Below are positions 11,901-25,000 of a DNA stretch of 64,000 nucleotides, piece by piece. The notes under the pieces were generated by a model. That model saw only the letters and a list, made by a program, of their open reading frames with translations. It was not told the origin of the DNA and did not search any database. Position numbers and translations under genes: made by a program. The DNA is from Pocillopora verrucosa (taxonomy: Eukaryota; Cnidaria; Anthozoa; Scleractinia; Pocilloporidae). Within the stretch, counting starts at the first letter, position 1; the number at the start of each line of letters is the position of its first letter. The DNA is taken from contig NC_089319.1 in assembly GCF_036669915.1 (NCBI RefSeq), positions 2,647,082 to 2,711,081 on the forward strand, in the 5' to 3' direction.

Positions 11901-13019
11901 AGAACTCTATCAAAAGATCATGCACTGGGTGTGCTACTCACAAAATATCAACCCTATACTCAAAATGGCTTTGAGTTGCACGATGTCAGCAAGCAATCGT
12001 CCATTTTTGTTTTTGGTTATGCGAAACAACAGCTCCTCTTGAGGGATGAGTAAGGGAGCTACTGCAAATCACAGCCTGGCTGTATTCATTAAAGTAATGG
12101 ACGGAAAATTTGCAAGCAAGAATGAATACATTTGAAGAAAAATACGTCTTCCTTGGTACACGATGAACAACGGTTCTTGTTCCACTGTTCCGTTTCACTA
12201 TGTCAAACAATGCAGCCCTTTAAAAACTACTTCTACAATTTCTTCACTGAAACTTTAACGAGGAGTTTCTCTTACTTGAGAGAAATAATATCTTGAAAAA
12301 ACCAGATTCTCTTTGTACAAAAATTGTTCCAAAGAGCTGGTAGAAATCTGCCGAGAATCTTAACTGCAGATAAGGAAGGACTAATCATATTCTATCAAAA
12401 TAAATCGAGGAAATATACCAATTTTAAATCTAAGCAATTTAAGGAACACCAATATAGGTGAAAGTTAAAACATGAAGCACAAAGTACATGGTAGACTACC
12501 TAAGTTTAACAAAAAATAAACCATCAAACTTATTAGCTCCTTCCAGGAAAGTGGATCTTCTATGTACAAGATCCGTATGTCTGTACCACGAGCTCATTTA
12601 AACAGAACTGACTGACTTAATTTGATATCTCTTAAACTACCCTTTGGCCGAAGTTTCCGCATTCTACCAGTCAGGATCCACATTGTACAAAGCGAGATGA
12701 GGACAAGAACGATGCTTGGAGTTTTTGCAGCGCTCCCTGCATCTCCATCAAACTCTTACAATTTGATACCCACTCATTGGTCTAACCTAGGTCTACTGGC
12801 GAAGACTCATTGACTACCTTCAAAACGAGTGTCAAAAAGATATCAAAATTTTTCAGACAGTATCAATGGAAGTGCAAGTAACACTGTAAAGTACCACACT
12901 ATATATAAAAAATCTGCAACAAAAAGAAGCATGAAAGAAACAGTAACAACAGCTTGACTACTCGTGAATAGAAACAAATTACCAATTTTGTTACCACCGG
13001 CTTATGGTCCAAGGAGTTC

Positions 13020-16000
13020 TCATTTGTTTGGCGTCTTGCTGAAATTAACAGCCAACTTGACTTTCGGAGCAGAGAACTTTCTAGGTTTTGCTCTCCTGTT
13101 CTCATCAGAAATCTTTCGCTGGACAGCAGGCTTTTCAACTTCTTCCTCTCCAAATGACGCGGCGAGATTTCTTGAAAATTCCGATTCTGGCTGACAGTCT
13201 GACAGGATATCAGCTTCCACTTCCGAGAGGAACAAAACCCCAGCCTTGCGAGGAGATGGACTCGCCTGCATCTGTGTTGCATTCCTTATACGTGCTGGTG
13301 ATACAAAGGCAAAATCCAAATCTTTTAGATCCGTACCAGACGACGAGGACTTACCATTGGGAGAAAGCCTGTCGGAGAAGTTGGGCTGAGGTGACCTTGC
13401 ACCGTTGTATTCTCCTGACAGTTCATTGGATTCTGCTAATAACTCAGTCAAGTCACCTTCCGCCACATTACCCAAGGTGTCAGAAATTCCTGCGTCATCC
13501 ATGGCTTCTAACAGCACCTCCATGTCAAACTCAGTGAAGGATATCAGATCTCCAACAGGAGGTGGCTCAGGGATGGCAGGCTGCAGCTCCGGCTCTGGGA
13601 GAGTCTCGGGCACTGGTGCCATCAGCCAGTCATCGGTCACAGTCTGGTCTGGAAAGGTACCGGAGGCTTCACCATCAAGAATTATCAAATCTACGCAAAA
13701 ATGAACATATAAACGTGGTAAGAAAACAAATCGATGTCTACTTACGCAGCAACACTCTCACAGAGGGAGGTAAAGTAAATCCTCGAGCTGTGATAGTGGA
13801 GGGAGCTGTGGAAGTCAAATCTTCGATCGGCATGTCAGGTTTCAAACACTGACTGATTTTTTAAACTATGTGTTGGGCGTAAAGCGGTTTATCCTCGCCA
13901 CAACTCTTATGATAACAAATATGGATAACTGCCAACTGGCAGAGATACCAATGATAGTCATCATAATTTTTGGGAGGAAGAATTAAGCGGGTTGCTTGCA
14001 GTTTACAAGGGAAAATCGGAATTCCGCGCACAAAGAAAAAAAATCCAAACAGTTTGCCAAACACTATTCCCCTTTCTTAAAATCCACGTACAGCTATGAC
14101 ATGTTTATGCCTGACATTTCCATCCGAATCCTTCGTGCACATGGTTCGTTCCCTACGGCAAATAAATGTTTCATCTGAAGTTATAAATTGGCTTTCTGTT
14201 AGGGAAACTATGAACTCACCCTCTTCCTCTTTGTCATCAATGATCACTACGACCTCATCCTCTGCAATTTTAACAAAGCGGAAAGCTAGATAAGCAGTTA
14301 CTCTTGTTGTTTGCTTCTTTATTTTTTAGCTGGGTAAAATAAAGACTCTACATCCCGCTGGATTCGTTTGAAATCCTACCTTCCTCCACTGCAGCAGAGG
14401 GCGAGTCGCTTAATCTGCAGTCCTTCGTTCCAGCTTTCGTTTGCCCTGTATCTGTAACAAGTTTAAAAAAACCCCAGCTCAACATGGAATTTAACCAAAG
14501 AAACGTAAGTAGATACACACATAGCTTAAAGTTCCTCCTTCACTACAATGATTTGAGTGCTCTGAGGCTGCAACAACGTAAGGTCCAATACAACCCATCC
14601 AGTCTTCTTGTCACAGTTCCCATGTATGCACAGAGATTTTACAAAATTCAATGCCAGTGCCACAACACTGTAAAAAATAACAAAAAGAAAAGTAACTTCA
14701 TCTTACTTCCAGGGCCAAGCAGACTCACGTTGTCCCCATCGACCAAGACAACCATCTTCTCTGCACCCTTGCCGCGTATTTCAGCCACATTGGACACTGC
14801 GTCTATCACTTCCGATATGCGACTAAAGCCGTAATCAGACGCTTTGCAGGGTTGACCGTAAAACTGCTGGAAGTTTGGCGCAAAGCGGTTTAGAGAAACA
14901 CATCCATTGAGATGTTTCAGAAGATCCCTTGTTTCGATAGCAAAAGTTTGAAGCAGCGTCAGGGACAGTTTGTCTCCTTTCGTATCGACCTGATGAAGAG
15001 GTAAAAGCCATGACTGAAGAGGTAAAAGCCATGACTAAACAGGTCGCCGGCACTGATCTTTAATGTATCTCCAACCATTTAATTTTTCAGAGAACATAAG
15101 TAACCTAAACTCCCTCGAAGCCCTGAATATGGCTTAAAATTTCGCGTAAATCCTATGTCATTAGATCGGATCTCACCGTTGTGTACTGAGTAGGCACATG
15201 ACTCGGTTTGTGGAGCATCGTCGCACAAGAATAAACAAGGTAATGGGTTTGCTTCACATTTGTACTCTAATTTTCCCGAGCACCTATAATTACTGTGACT
15301 GCAAGATCAAAGGCTCAACTTTTTCTTTAGTTTAATAAAGATAGAACAAGGCATTAATATTTTGAGTACCTTAACTACGGGTGAAACTGCAAGTAACATA
15401 TCTTCAAGTGACGCAAAACCAAAGTTCTGTACGCGCAGCTTGTGGTTACAAAGTTTCTCATAAGCAGTGACGAACTTGGACAAGGGAATACTTTTATCAG
15501 ACTGCTCGGTTAACACATTAATAACACGACGTGAAAACACCTCCAGAAGATGTTCATGTTTAAGGCAAACTGCAGCCATGTTGCCGCTGCCTTGGATCTG
15601 CAGAAGCAAAGGTGAAATGGCACCGTTAGAATTGACGAGGCTTTATCCTGATATGGAGTATGTTTCTATGACACCAGGGCCTTCGTATGCAAGAAGCGAA
15701 ATAACAAAGATTCGGCTAGGTAGTGGGAGAAAAGTTGAAATCTTTCAAATCTCTTTCTTTAATAAGACTGTCCTTCATGCAAAACCAAATATCGAAGAGA
15801 CTGTTGATTCAATTATCAGCAAAGAATCTGAGAGCCATATCTGACCTCCAAAACATTTCCAAGTGCTTGTAGTAAGGAAGCCATGGTAGTGAAGCCCCAG
15901 TCCTTAGGTTTTAACATTTGCCCATACTCCCGCAAGAAGATATCAGCGAAAGCAAACTCCGCCACCCTACAGCCAGGATACTTCAGCAGTAAATTAGTGA

Positions 16001-19000
16001 TTTTATCAGCGAGCGGTTGTAACTTGGGAGAAGTTTTATCTGCAAGGTATTAATAGCTCTACTTCAACCTGAGAGTAATTGTCGTGTTGTATCTAATGCT
16101 GAAACAAACGTGCTTTTAAAAGTCCTCTAGCTCATCCAAGAACACTGACCAAGAGATCGTAAAGTTTATAATCTCTTGCCACTGACCAAATAAGTACAGT
16201 CTAGCATACTTAACTGTACATTGGCAGCCTATAGTCTACCATAACGGCCGTCTTCTACACTTCTACTCATATACGAACAAAAAAAACACACACATTTAAG
16301 ATAGGGTCTGACAAAGAAATTTCAATTTTCCCTGTCTTGAAGGAAAATTCACTGAATTTTCTTTGAACTTTGAGAACCTGCTTCCCTCGTCCTTCATTTG
16401 CCTGAGGCACGAAGTCAAGTAATTGAATGGGAATAAGTCTAAAAAGCAATATCTCTCATCTCAGCCGGGAAAAAAAGAAAGGATTCCATCAGTTTTCATA
16501 CATATAACAAACCTTTTGCTGGCAAAAGTGGAAGGAGTAAAATTCTATCATTCCCGGATCCTTTGACCTGAAATAAATTTATCGACATTTGAATCATCTT
16601 AATAGAAATACCACTTGATATCAATAAAACCGATTACTTATGATTATCGATATCACCAATGACACGCGACTCAAGTCTTGTAATCGATTTGTTATAGAGA
16701 TCAATCATCATCTATTTAACATCTCCTTTTCTGATTGATTACCCTCCAGTGAAGTTAAAGAAACAAACATTTTCCACAGGTGCATTAGAAAATTATTACC
16801 ACTAAAAATGCAATTTAAAATACACCATCCAGTTAAGAAGGAACAAAATTGATAGCAAGAAGGAGGAATATTGATTTAACACCAAGTTCTTTTCAAAAAC
16901 AAATTTATGAGAACTGCAATTTAGATCCTTGGCAAACGCAGTTTAAAAGACAACTTTATTTTCTGTTTCTATGTCAATTCATACAAACCTTTACTACTCC
17001 CTCCAAACTTCGAAGAAATTCCTCAAGTTTGGCTTGTCCCAGGGGAAATTTCCGGCTGTAATGTTTACGGAAAGTGGAAGCAAGGCGAGAAATCGGCAGA
17101 AATTTGCCATCCTGTTGTCCCAGCAGCTCTACCAAATCTCTTCGCAAAGACTGTACTGTGACTTTGGGAGGGAGGGTCAGGTATTTTTCCCCAGATATCT
17201 CTATGATCTAAGAGAAACCATGGAGAAGGTCAATGTAACTTAAGGCCGAGAGCTTCACACCAACAGTAAATAAATAGGTACAAACACTGACCTGTAGTGA
17301 TGGTGAACTCTCCACAAAGTCTTCAAGACGCATCGCACCATAATCTCCAATTTTGAGCAGTCGGCCAAAATGTTGATAATATCGAGCAAGAACTGTGGCA
17401 ACAGGAAGCCTCTGATTTTCACAGCTGGACAATAATTCTTTGAGTTCTTTGACCATAGTTTGCTTATCGCTCCGCTTCTCAGGTTTCGAGCTCTTGTCTG
17501 TAAAAAGGAATGTCCAAATGAAGTGACAAAAAAACACAAATTCAATGGAGAGAAACATTTGTTGTGGTAATGACTTTCAAACAAGTTTAAGTATATGAAC
17601 TCTTATTAACTTACGAAACAAATCAAGGAAGAATATTCAGTCTAAAATAAAGGCATATACCTTTTTCCACTAAACAAATCAATCGCTGATCTCCAGTTCC
17701 TTGGATCTAATAGACAAATTAAAAAAATTACGTGTTTAATTGAGTTGAATTCAGGTCTGTTATCCCGAAAATTTGCGGATCTGGATTTCGAACTGTAGTA
17801 AGAACATGAGAGACGCATCCACAATCACAAATCGATATGATAACTTACATGTATCCATTAGTGAACAAATGTACTATAACAAAGGATCTGTTCGTTCAAC
17901 AGTGACCATCACTGACTGAGACTCCCAACAAACAAGTGATTTCAAAACTCCACCATGACTGCATAAGGATATCCAAAAAGCTGCTAACAAACCTTAGCGA
18001 CATTGGGCACAGCTTCAATCAAGTCTGTCAGCTTGGAGAAACCAAATGTTGCAATCTTGCATTTCTGGCCGAAGAATTTCATGTAAGTTGATACAAAGTT
18101 TCCCAAAGCAATTACGCCATCCGGTTGACTTTCCAAGAGCATTTTGACATTTTTTGCAAAGGCTTTGATTTTCAAGCGCTGTGAAAGGACAAGCCATCTT
18201 TCTTTGCCTTGTTGCGTAATCTGAAGCGCGTAAAAAAGTAGAAGAGTTGAAATGATATAGAATGACAACCTAATATGGCTTGAACTCATTAGCAAAAGTT
18301 GACCCATCTGGGTGAGGGTAGTCCTAGGATCTAATGTTGATGACAGTCACAGATCTCTCAACAAGCGATCGCAAGTCATCATCGGAGTCGCGTGATGAGT
18401 AAGATCTGTTTCGTGAAAGCTGATTGGTCTAACAGAGTAATTAAGTCATGTTTTGATGCTACTCTGGTTTACAGATTTAATGATTGTAACCGAAGAAGTT
18501 AATGACGCATTAATTTCTTCGGCTACATTCATTAAATCTGTAAATCAAAGTAACATCAAACCATGTCTGATTGTCCACCTGGTTGCCATGTGAACTTAAA
18601 TATATTTTATTTGAGAGTAATTAAGTTAATTTGTTCGTCAATCTGGAAGAACTTCTTCTGAATAAATCCACGAATGCGATCTCGATAGTTTCTTTCATTT
18701 TCTCGTATTACTTTTTGAGGTTTTATACAAACTACTGTCAGAGATCTGAAGGGCTGTGAGGGTTTGAATGGGAACTCTTGTATGAAAGAAATCGAGGTAA
18801 AGCATCGGAGTGCCAAATCCAAAGGTCTCAAGTTCGACTCCCCGAGCGGAATTCAGATTTCTCCTTTGTTTTACGCTCATGACAAGACCAACAACATATT
18901 TCCTCGCCTGCATCATATTCACTACAGAGTCTCACACCTAGTCAACCCTTTACACCCTAAATATGAGTATGCATACTCTCCAAACTGTTCTCTATACATT

Positions 19001-22000
19001 CCCAAGAGGATGACGAACAAGGAGAATTTGTTTAACAATCAAGAGCTTCTTTATTTGGTAAACATTGCCTTTCTTCTCGTGACCTTACTGTGTGATTTAG
19101 GAATGATAATGTAAGGAGAAATTAAATGCTAATCACTCTTAGGAGTCAAAGGGTCACTGTACAGCACAAATTTACTGACCTCCGCCACAGCTGGCAACGC
19201 TTCCAGGAGAGTAACGACCGAAGTGAACCCATAGACAGCTGGATCAAATGGCGTCTTCTTGTCAAACCACGATTGATACTCTGAGATAAGCGAGCTGAGA
19301 GGGAGTTTGAATTCCACCTGCATCTGTAATAACTCCTGCAGATCTTTACCGAATTCAAGAAGCTTGCTTACATTCCCGCCTGTTAGTGAAAAAAAAGAAA
19401 AAGAAAAAGAAAAAGCTTCTGTATGCTACACCATTTGATGTCATACATATAAGTGTATTTAAAATGTAGGTGGATGATGCAAAAAAATATTAAATTTAGG
19501 CGACGTTTTCAAGTTGAAGAGCTAACTTTAGGGTAAAAAGAGACAGAAGGGCTTGAATATGTGGGTACTACAGATGACAAACAAACCACACACACGCTCA
19601 CAATACAGTAAAATGCATGTTCCGTACATGAAAATACTTGCAAGCGAATGTACAAACACGCCTTGCAAATTTAGACCATGAAAAAAACATTTCGCCATTT
19701 AAGTCAGAGAGCTTTATTAGCATATGAAAACACCTATGAAAAATTCAGAAGTGAAAAAAAAACGCTCAAAAAGAAAACGCAAGAAAAACAAACAAATAAA
19801 CAAACCAAACCAAAAAAAAAAAAAGAATAACAACACTCCATACCATGTTTGAGAGCTTGTTTAGCCCATGACACCATCAAAGACTCTGTGACCTTGACAT
19901 TTGGTACGCAGTTGAGAACTTCCATAAGTGCAGACCCCTCATCGTTAGACTCTATCTTCCTATCAAAGTTTAGCCAATAGGATGCAGCAAAGCTAACCAA
20001 AGGCAACGATCCTTCACTGGATTTAAGAAGAGTGTGGACATCGTTTGCAAACTGGTCAGGTTCTACAGACACTCTCACGCCGCCAATGGCCCTAGTAACC
20101 AGACTTATTGCTTGATTACCAGGTTTGCCAGTCAGAACAACCAGGTCGTGGATAACTCCTATGGAAGTCATATCAAACGCTCGGGAACACTTCTCATAGT
20201 AATCACTCAGGAATTTGTTTAAAGGTAGGAAGTGTAAAGGCGCCTCTTTCAGTATAGAAGTTACTTCACAGCGCAAGAAGCACAGTTCTTTCTCTTTGTC
20301 TGTGGCTATGTTGACAGCCACGCAGGTGTTAAAAATTTTCTTCTGATGAACTTTGCAGATGGCCAGGTGAGCATCCGACAGTTTTGGAACTTTAACAAAA
20401 GCTCTCAAAGGTATGCCTTCTCCACTATGAAGAATAACAGACAATACCTGCAAGCAGAAACAAAGAATATTGTAAATTTGCAACACACGAAAGGCTGTCG
20501 ATGTACTCTAACTAGACAGCTTTTTTGATAAACGTCACATGCAAGTTGAAAACCTAACAGCATATTTAATTCTGAATGTAGTAATATGTTATCGTATCCA
20601 TGCACAGTTTTACTGAGTGTAAAAGCATACAAAAAGCTCTTCATAATGCAAATCATCCTACCTTACAGTGCTCTCGAAACACAGATGCCAACTTCTTTTT
20701 CAGTTCTTTCTTGCTAACATTTTCATCCAAATTAGTGACGAGTAAGTCTATTCCGCCCCGCTGCTGGTCTAACACGGTAAAGTTATGCAAGCTGGCCAGC
20801 CACGATGCTGCAAGTTGTGGTGCCCCCATCATGGATGGGGCAAGAGGAGTGATTCCTGGAAAACTTGTCCCTTGTGTTGGAATATTCATGAAGTTCGGGT
20901 AAATAGAGTGTGGCCATATGCCGGTGTAGGAACCATTACTGAACATTGCCTGATGGCTGATAAACTGAGGGGCTGTAGAAGATGAAAGGGTAGGTCCTGG
21001 TTTGGCGTCATTTTCTTCTGTGCTTTCCCCTGAGTCAAGACTTTCATCTGTAGGTGTTCGGCTGGGATTGCTCTCTTTCTTTGTAGTATTCCTGGATGGG
21101 ATTGTGTCTTCAGTGCCAAAAGTATCTAGCAAAGCACAACTGGAATCCTCTCTTCCTTTCTGTAAGGTGCTGGGTATAGACTTTGGAGACATACAAGTAT
21201 CTCTGCTCTTGACAGAATCACCAGTAGCCTCCATTGGCTGTGTTTTCTTATTTTTCTGGGGGCTATATGAATGATGACTACTTGTGGAATATACCACTTG
21301 GATTTTGGAACCAAACACATCTTCTTTGTCCATTCTTCGCCTGGCCCTGAGAGAAAACAAAATTCACATTAACTATAATGCCAATACATGTAGGTGATAA
21401 CAATTTTCTCATGCAAATACCAGCCCTATGAATTTGAAAAACTGGAGTAAGGAAACAGTTAGTGAGGTGAATTAGATCTTGGGTATACTATATGTTTCTT
21501 TGTTCCTGTATCTGGAGCTGAAACTGCATTAATGTCACAAAACTCAGCATGATCTATGTTGTAATTTACAATTTTAAGCAATAAAATCACTGTGACAGTA
21601 ACATACACTTTCTTACCTTGCAGCACTGGCAGGATTTGGAAATCTCAGAACTGAGGTGCGCCCAGAAATGCTTACAACTTTCCCTCCACAATTATCAGAA
21701 AGTTTTTTCAGTCTGTTCCTGACTTGAGCAACATCTTTTCCCATTGGAAGATTGAGGACAAGAAGCTCTGAGGATAAGCCATTCTCCTCAGGAGCCTAAA
21801 AAATTTTCAAACAATAAATTGAAGTTTTGTCTTATCGAACTGAGCAACGTACAAATAATTAACTAATGTGCTAAAGTGTAGACCTTCAAAATCTTAACTT
21901 TAGGCCATTTCCCTTCTAAGTAACACATTTGTTTAGTCATTCACTGGCACAATGAAGCTGAATTGTAGTCAAGTCTCCCACTGCTGCACATATCTCAAAA

Positions 22001-25000
22001 TGTTTTTGGTTTCCTTTTACACAGAGTTTAAGTGGTTGAGGATCCACTCAACATTACGCTACATGTACGGTATGATAAGCAGCAAAAGGGTTACATGTAA
22101 GCATTCAAAAGGTAATAAAAGTCTGTATCACACCACTCCTCCAGCATTTCATCAGGCTTCCCTGACATTTCACTAGTACCCACTTACACTCCTGGGCAGA
22201 AAGAGACACAGTGAGACTTAACCTTTCAACTCCCACATCAAATTGTAATTCTCCTTACTATGAACTATGCAGTTCTTATGATGCTAGTTCAGAGAATTTA
22301 GTATTGGATCAAATAATTATCCCCAAATTATTATTTTTCTTTATTCTCTTCACTTATCTGGTTGATATTTTGTACTGATATTTTTAGGAGAAATTCTACC
22401 TTGGTCACCAATGGAAGCTTAAGGGTTAACAGTGTTGCCTAATAACACAACACATTGACCTGGCCACTGCACTAACCAGGAGGGCACAGTATCTCCCACA
22501 TGAATAAGTACTGTAGTATAATTCATTTCTGCTTCCAGATAATTATTGAACTCAAGGTTCTCAAAGTCCTCAAAGTGAAAAACTGGCATCAAAAGTGAAA
22601 AAAAAATTTGTTTACCTTTGGAGGGAATACAACAGGAAGATCAGCAGTGAAGTGATCAAATCTTCTTGCCTCATGAGCACATTCCAGCAAAGCACCCTGT
22701 GCTTGGGCATTGTGAAGACAAATCACATGGAGGTTGTGCCGATGACGTAAATCTGACAGCTCTGCAGCAAAATTGATGTCCCCAGACACCAAAATAACAG
22801 TGGCAGGGGGAGGGTATGATTGTGGAAATCTTCTCAAGCTTTGTCTTAACTTGTCATCAGCTGCATTCTTTGAAGTGGCATTGATGTGAACAACAGTAAC
22901 CTAAATGTATAAAGAGGTCAGAAAAAAGGGTTTGAAGTTTTAGAAAAGACACTATTTGAACTCCAATTTTAGGTTAGTAGATGAATATCATGGAACGGTT
23001 CCACAAAATTCTGTATACTAATGGAACAAAACACATGTAAATGTATGATACACTGATCATTGCACAAAATCCTTGCTGTACTTGATATTGTTCATTATAA
23101 TCCTTCAACTAACACCTGATTTGTTTATGTAGGTCTCCTGACCAAATACATCCCAACCAAAAGTGAGGATATAATCACAAACATCTATTTTAGCCAGAAT
23201 ACCTTTGCCAAATTTTCAATTCAGCAAAATGATACCCTGTGGCACAAATATACATCAAATTACAGGGGAGAAGATTTTGCTGTTGCAGCAGAAGAGATAC
23301 TGCATGTACTTAATATACTATTTCAGGCATGTACTAAAATTTTTTGATGAGATTCAAAAGATAACAAAGTCAAGTAGCATATCAGAGGTGTGTGTCTCAT
23401 CATATTATTAGTAAAGACTTCACTTCTGAATTACTTTGGCCGCTTTTTCAAAGCAAGTCCTGGTTCTCATCCTTTCTTATGATTATAAATTTCCATTCAC
23501 ACACAAATTAAATTAATTCTCAAAAGAAGGGCTGAGCACCAGGCCTTGTTTTTAAAAAGAGGCCAAAGGTAATTAAAAAATGACCTATTTGATAATTATC
23601 TGCCTGCAAGTGGACACTTCAATCTTCAATTTACTGGTTTTATATTGAGTTATCTTTAGCACAAACAATTATTTCATGATCAGTTGTCCCCCTTTGCCTT
23701 CCCTTGTTTCCCTGTGTTTCTTCCTTGATAGACATAGGACTTGTAACTGGTCATCAGGATTTGCCGAGTAAGGGCATAGGGTCCCCACACACATGCATAT
23801 AGGACCTGATGTCAGACTTCTCTTGAAGCTCTTACAATTCACTCAGTAATTGTGTTAAATAGAGAAAATGCAACAAAGATAAAAATTTTCAGAACCGAAA
23901 ATCTTACCTGAGCCTTGTTAAGTTCTTCAATTATTTCCTTCTTTTCCTTACTGATATCACAAACACACATGAACTCAACCTCACGCTTTCCAGTGAAAAA
24001 TTCCTTCCTTATCTTCTGAACAACAGCAGACGCTGATTTGCCACGAGGAACTGGGCAATTTTCAATATCCCAGAAAACTCCAATAGGCTCAGCTTCTGGA
24101 ACCATAGGGGCTTGACTAGGAGAGCCAGTTACAGAGTTCTTGAATGCCAAAGCTACAATGTAGAACACATCAAGATTGAAATAACCTTTTTGAGCAAGAA
24201 ACACAATTAATTCTTCCAGCTTCTCTTATTGATTTTTTTTATTACAGGATCTCCAAAGAACCAGCCTTTAAATATTGGAAACAGGAAACCTTGTTTCCTT
24301 TAACTTTAATCTGTACTCATTTAATACATCAGCAACATGTGATTATTCCTTTGGAGGCTAACAATATCAATATGCTGGCAAGTACTCACATACTTTCCAA
24401 GTAATCATAAAAAAAATATAAAATTTAGTCGAAACAAGCATGAAAATGTGTCAGCCAAGCAGTAACAATTTAAAACTAACAATTCAATATAAGTTACTAC
24501 TAAATACATGTAAAATAAACAATAAATTAAAAGATTAAAAAGAAATTACAATTCATCACTCATTATAGGACTTTTACACAAGAGGTCATTCATTAGTTGG
24601 ATTCAACCAGTCAAAAATACTTAAATCAATGTAAAAAAATCACAGCTAAATAGGACAACACATGGAATTGAATAAATTTTACTCACAGTCTGCATCATTG
24701 AGGAGTCCTCGAACAGATGGTGAATTAGGACATTTGTGGCCACCAATACCAGCCGAATCAACAGACAAGTCAAAATCACTCAAAGAATCACCAGAGTTTT
24801 CATAGCTTATCCCACAAGAAGAACAAACACAAAATGGCCCTTTAACTTGGTTGGTTAACCCAACAGTTGCATGACTTCTGGAACAATCGCAAAAATTTTT
24901 TGCACAAGCTGCATGACCACTTGGTATTGATGTGCTAGGATTCTTACACAAGTGTTCAGGTTTGATGAGATTCTGTGGTGAAGCATTTGTAAACATTACT

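Larger units (their letters stand above)
6965..13019. other. 6-kb gene-free interval
   Basis: No open frame here has recognisable domains or consistent splice phases. It contains the poly-G run (8396-8415), a fold-back repeat (8857-8984) and AT-rich unique sequence. A perfect CRE-like TGACGTCA lies near 11730. The part nearest 13019 should include the MARF1 3' UTR. An unannotated non-coding transcript cannot be excluded. Confidence 0.5.
14707..20447 (-). other. MARF1: MARF1 LOTUS/OST-HTH array, about nine repeats
   Basis: By eye I count nine repeats: two in exon 9, then one per unit in exon 10, exon 11, exons 12+13, exon 14, exons 15+16, exon 17 and exon 18. Typical units start with a Q-G-x-G-x-x-R-like strand ([36 protein letters not shown]). 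They continue with a helical segment containing L-x-x-F/L...Y and end in Y/F-G-F-x-x-L-x-x-L-x-x-x-V-x-x-V. In repeats 5 and 7 the leading strand is on its own micro-exon (46 and 55 nt). Vertebrate MARF1 is described with eight such domains, so one may be extra or one of mine may be spurious. Confidence 0.75.

Noticed and set aside
12964..13852. Several plus-strand open frames
   Set aside because: Shadows of the MARF1 last exons, which have consistent splice phases on the minus strand.
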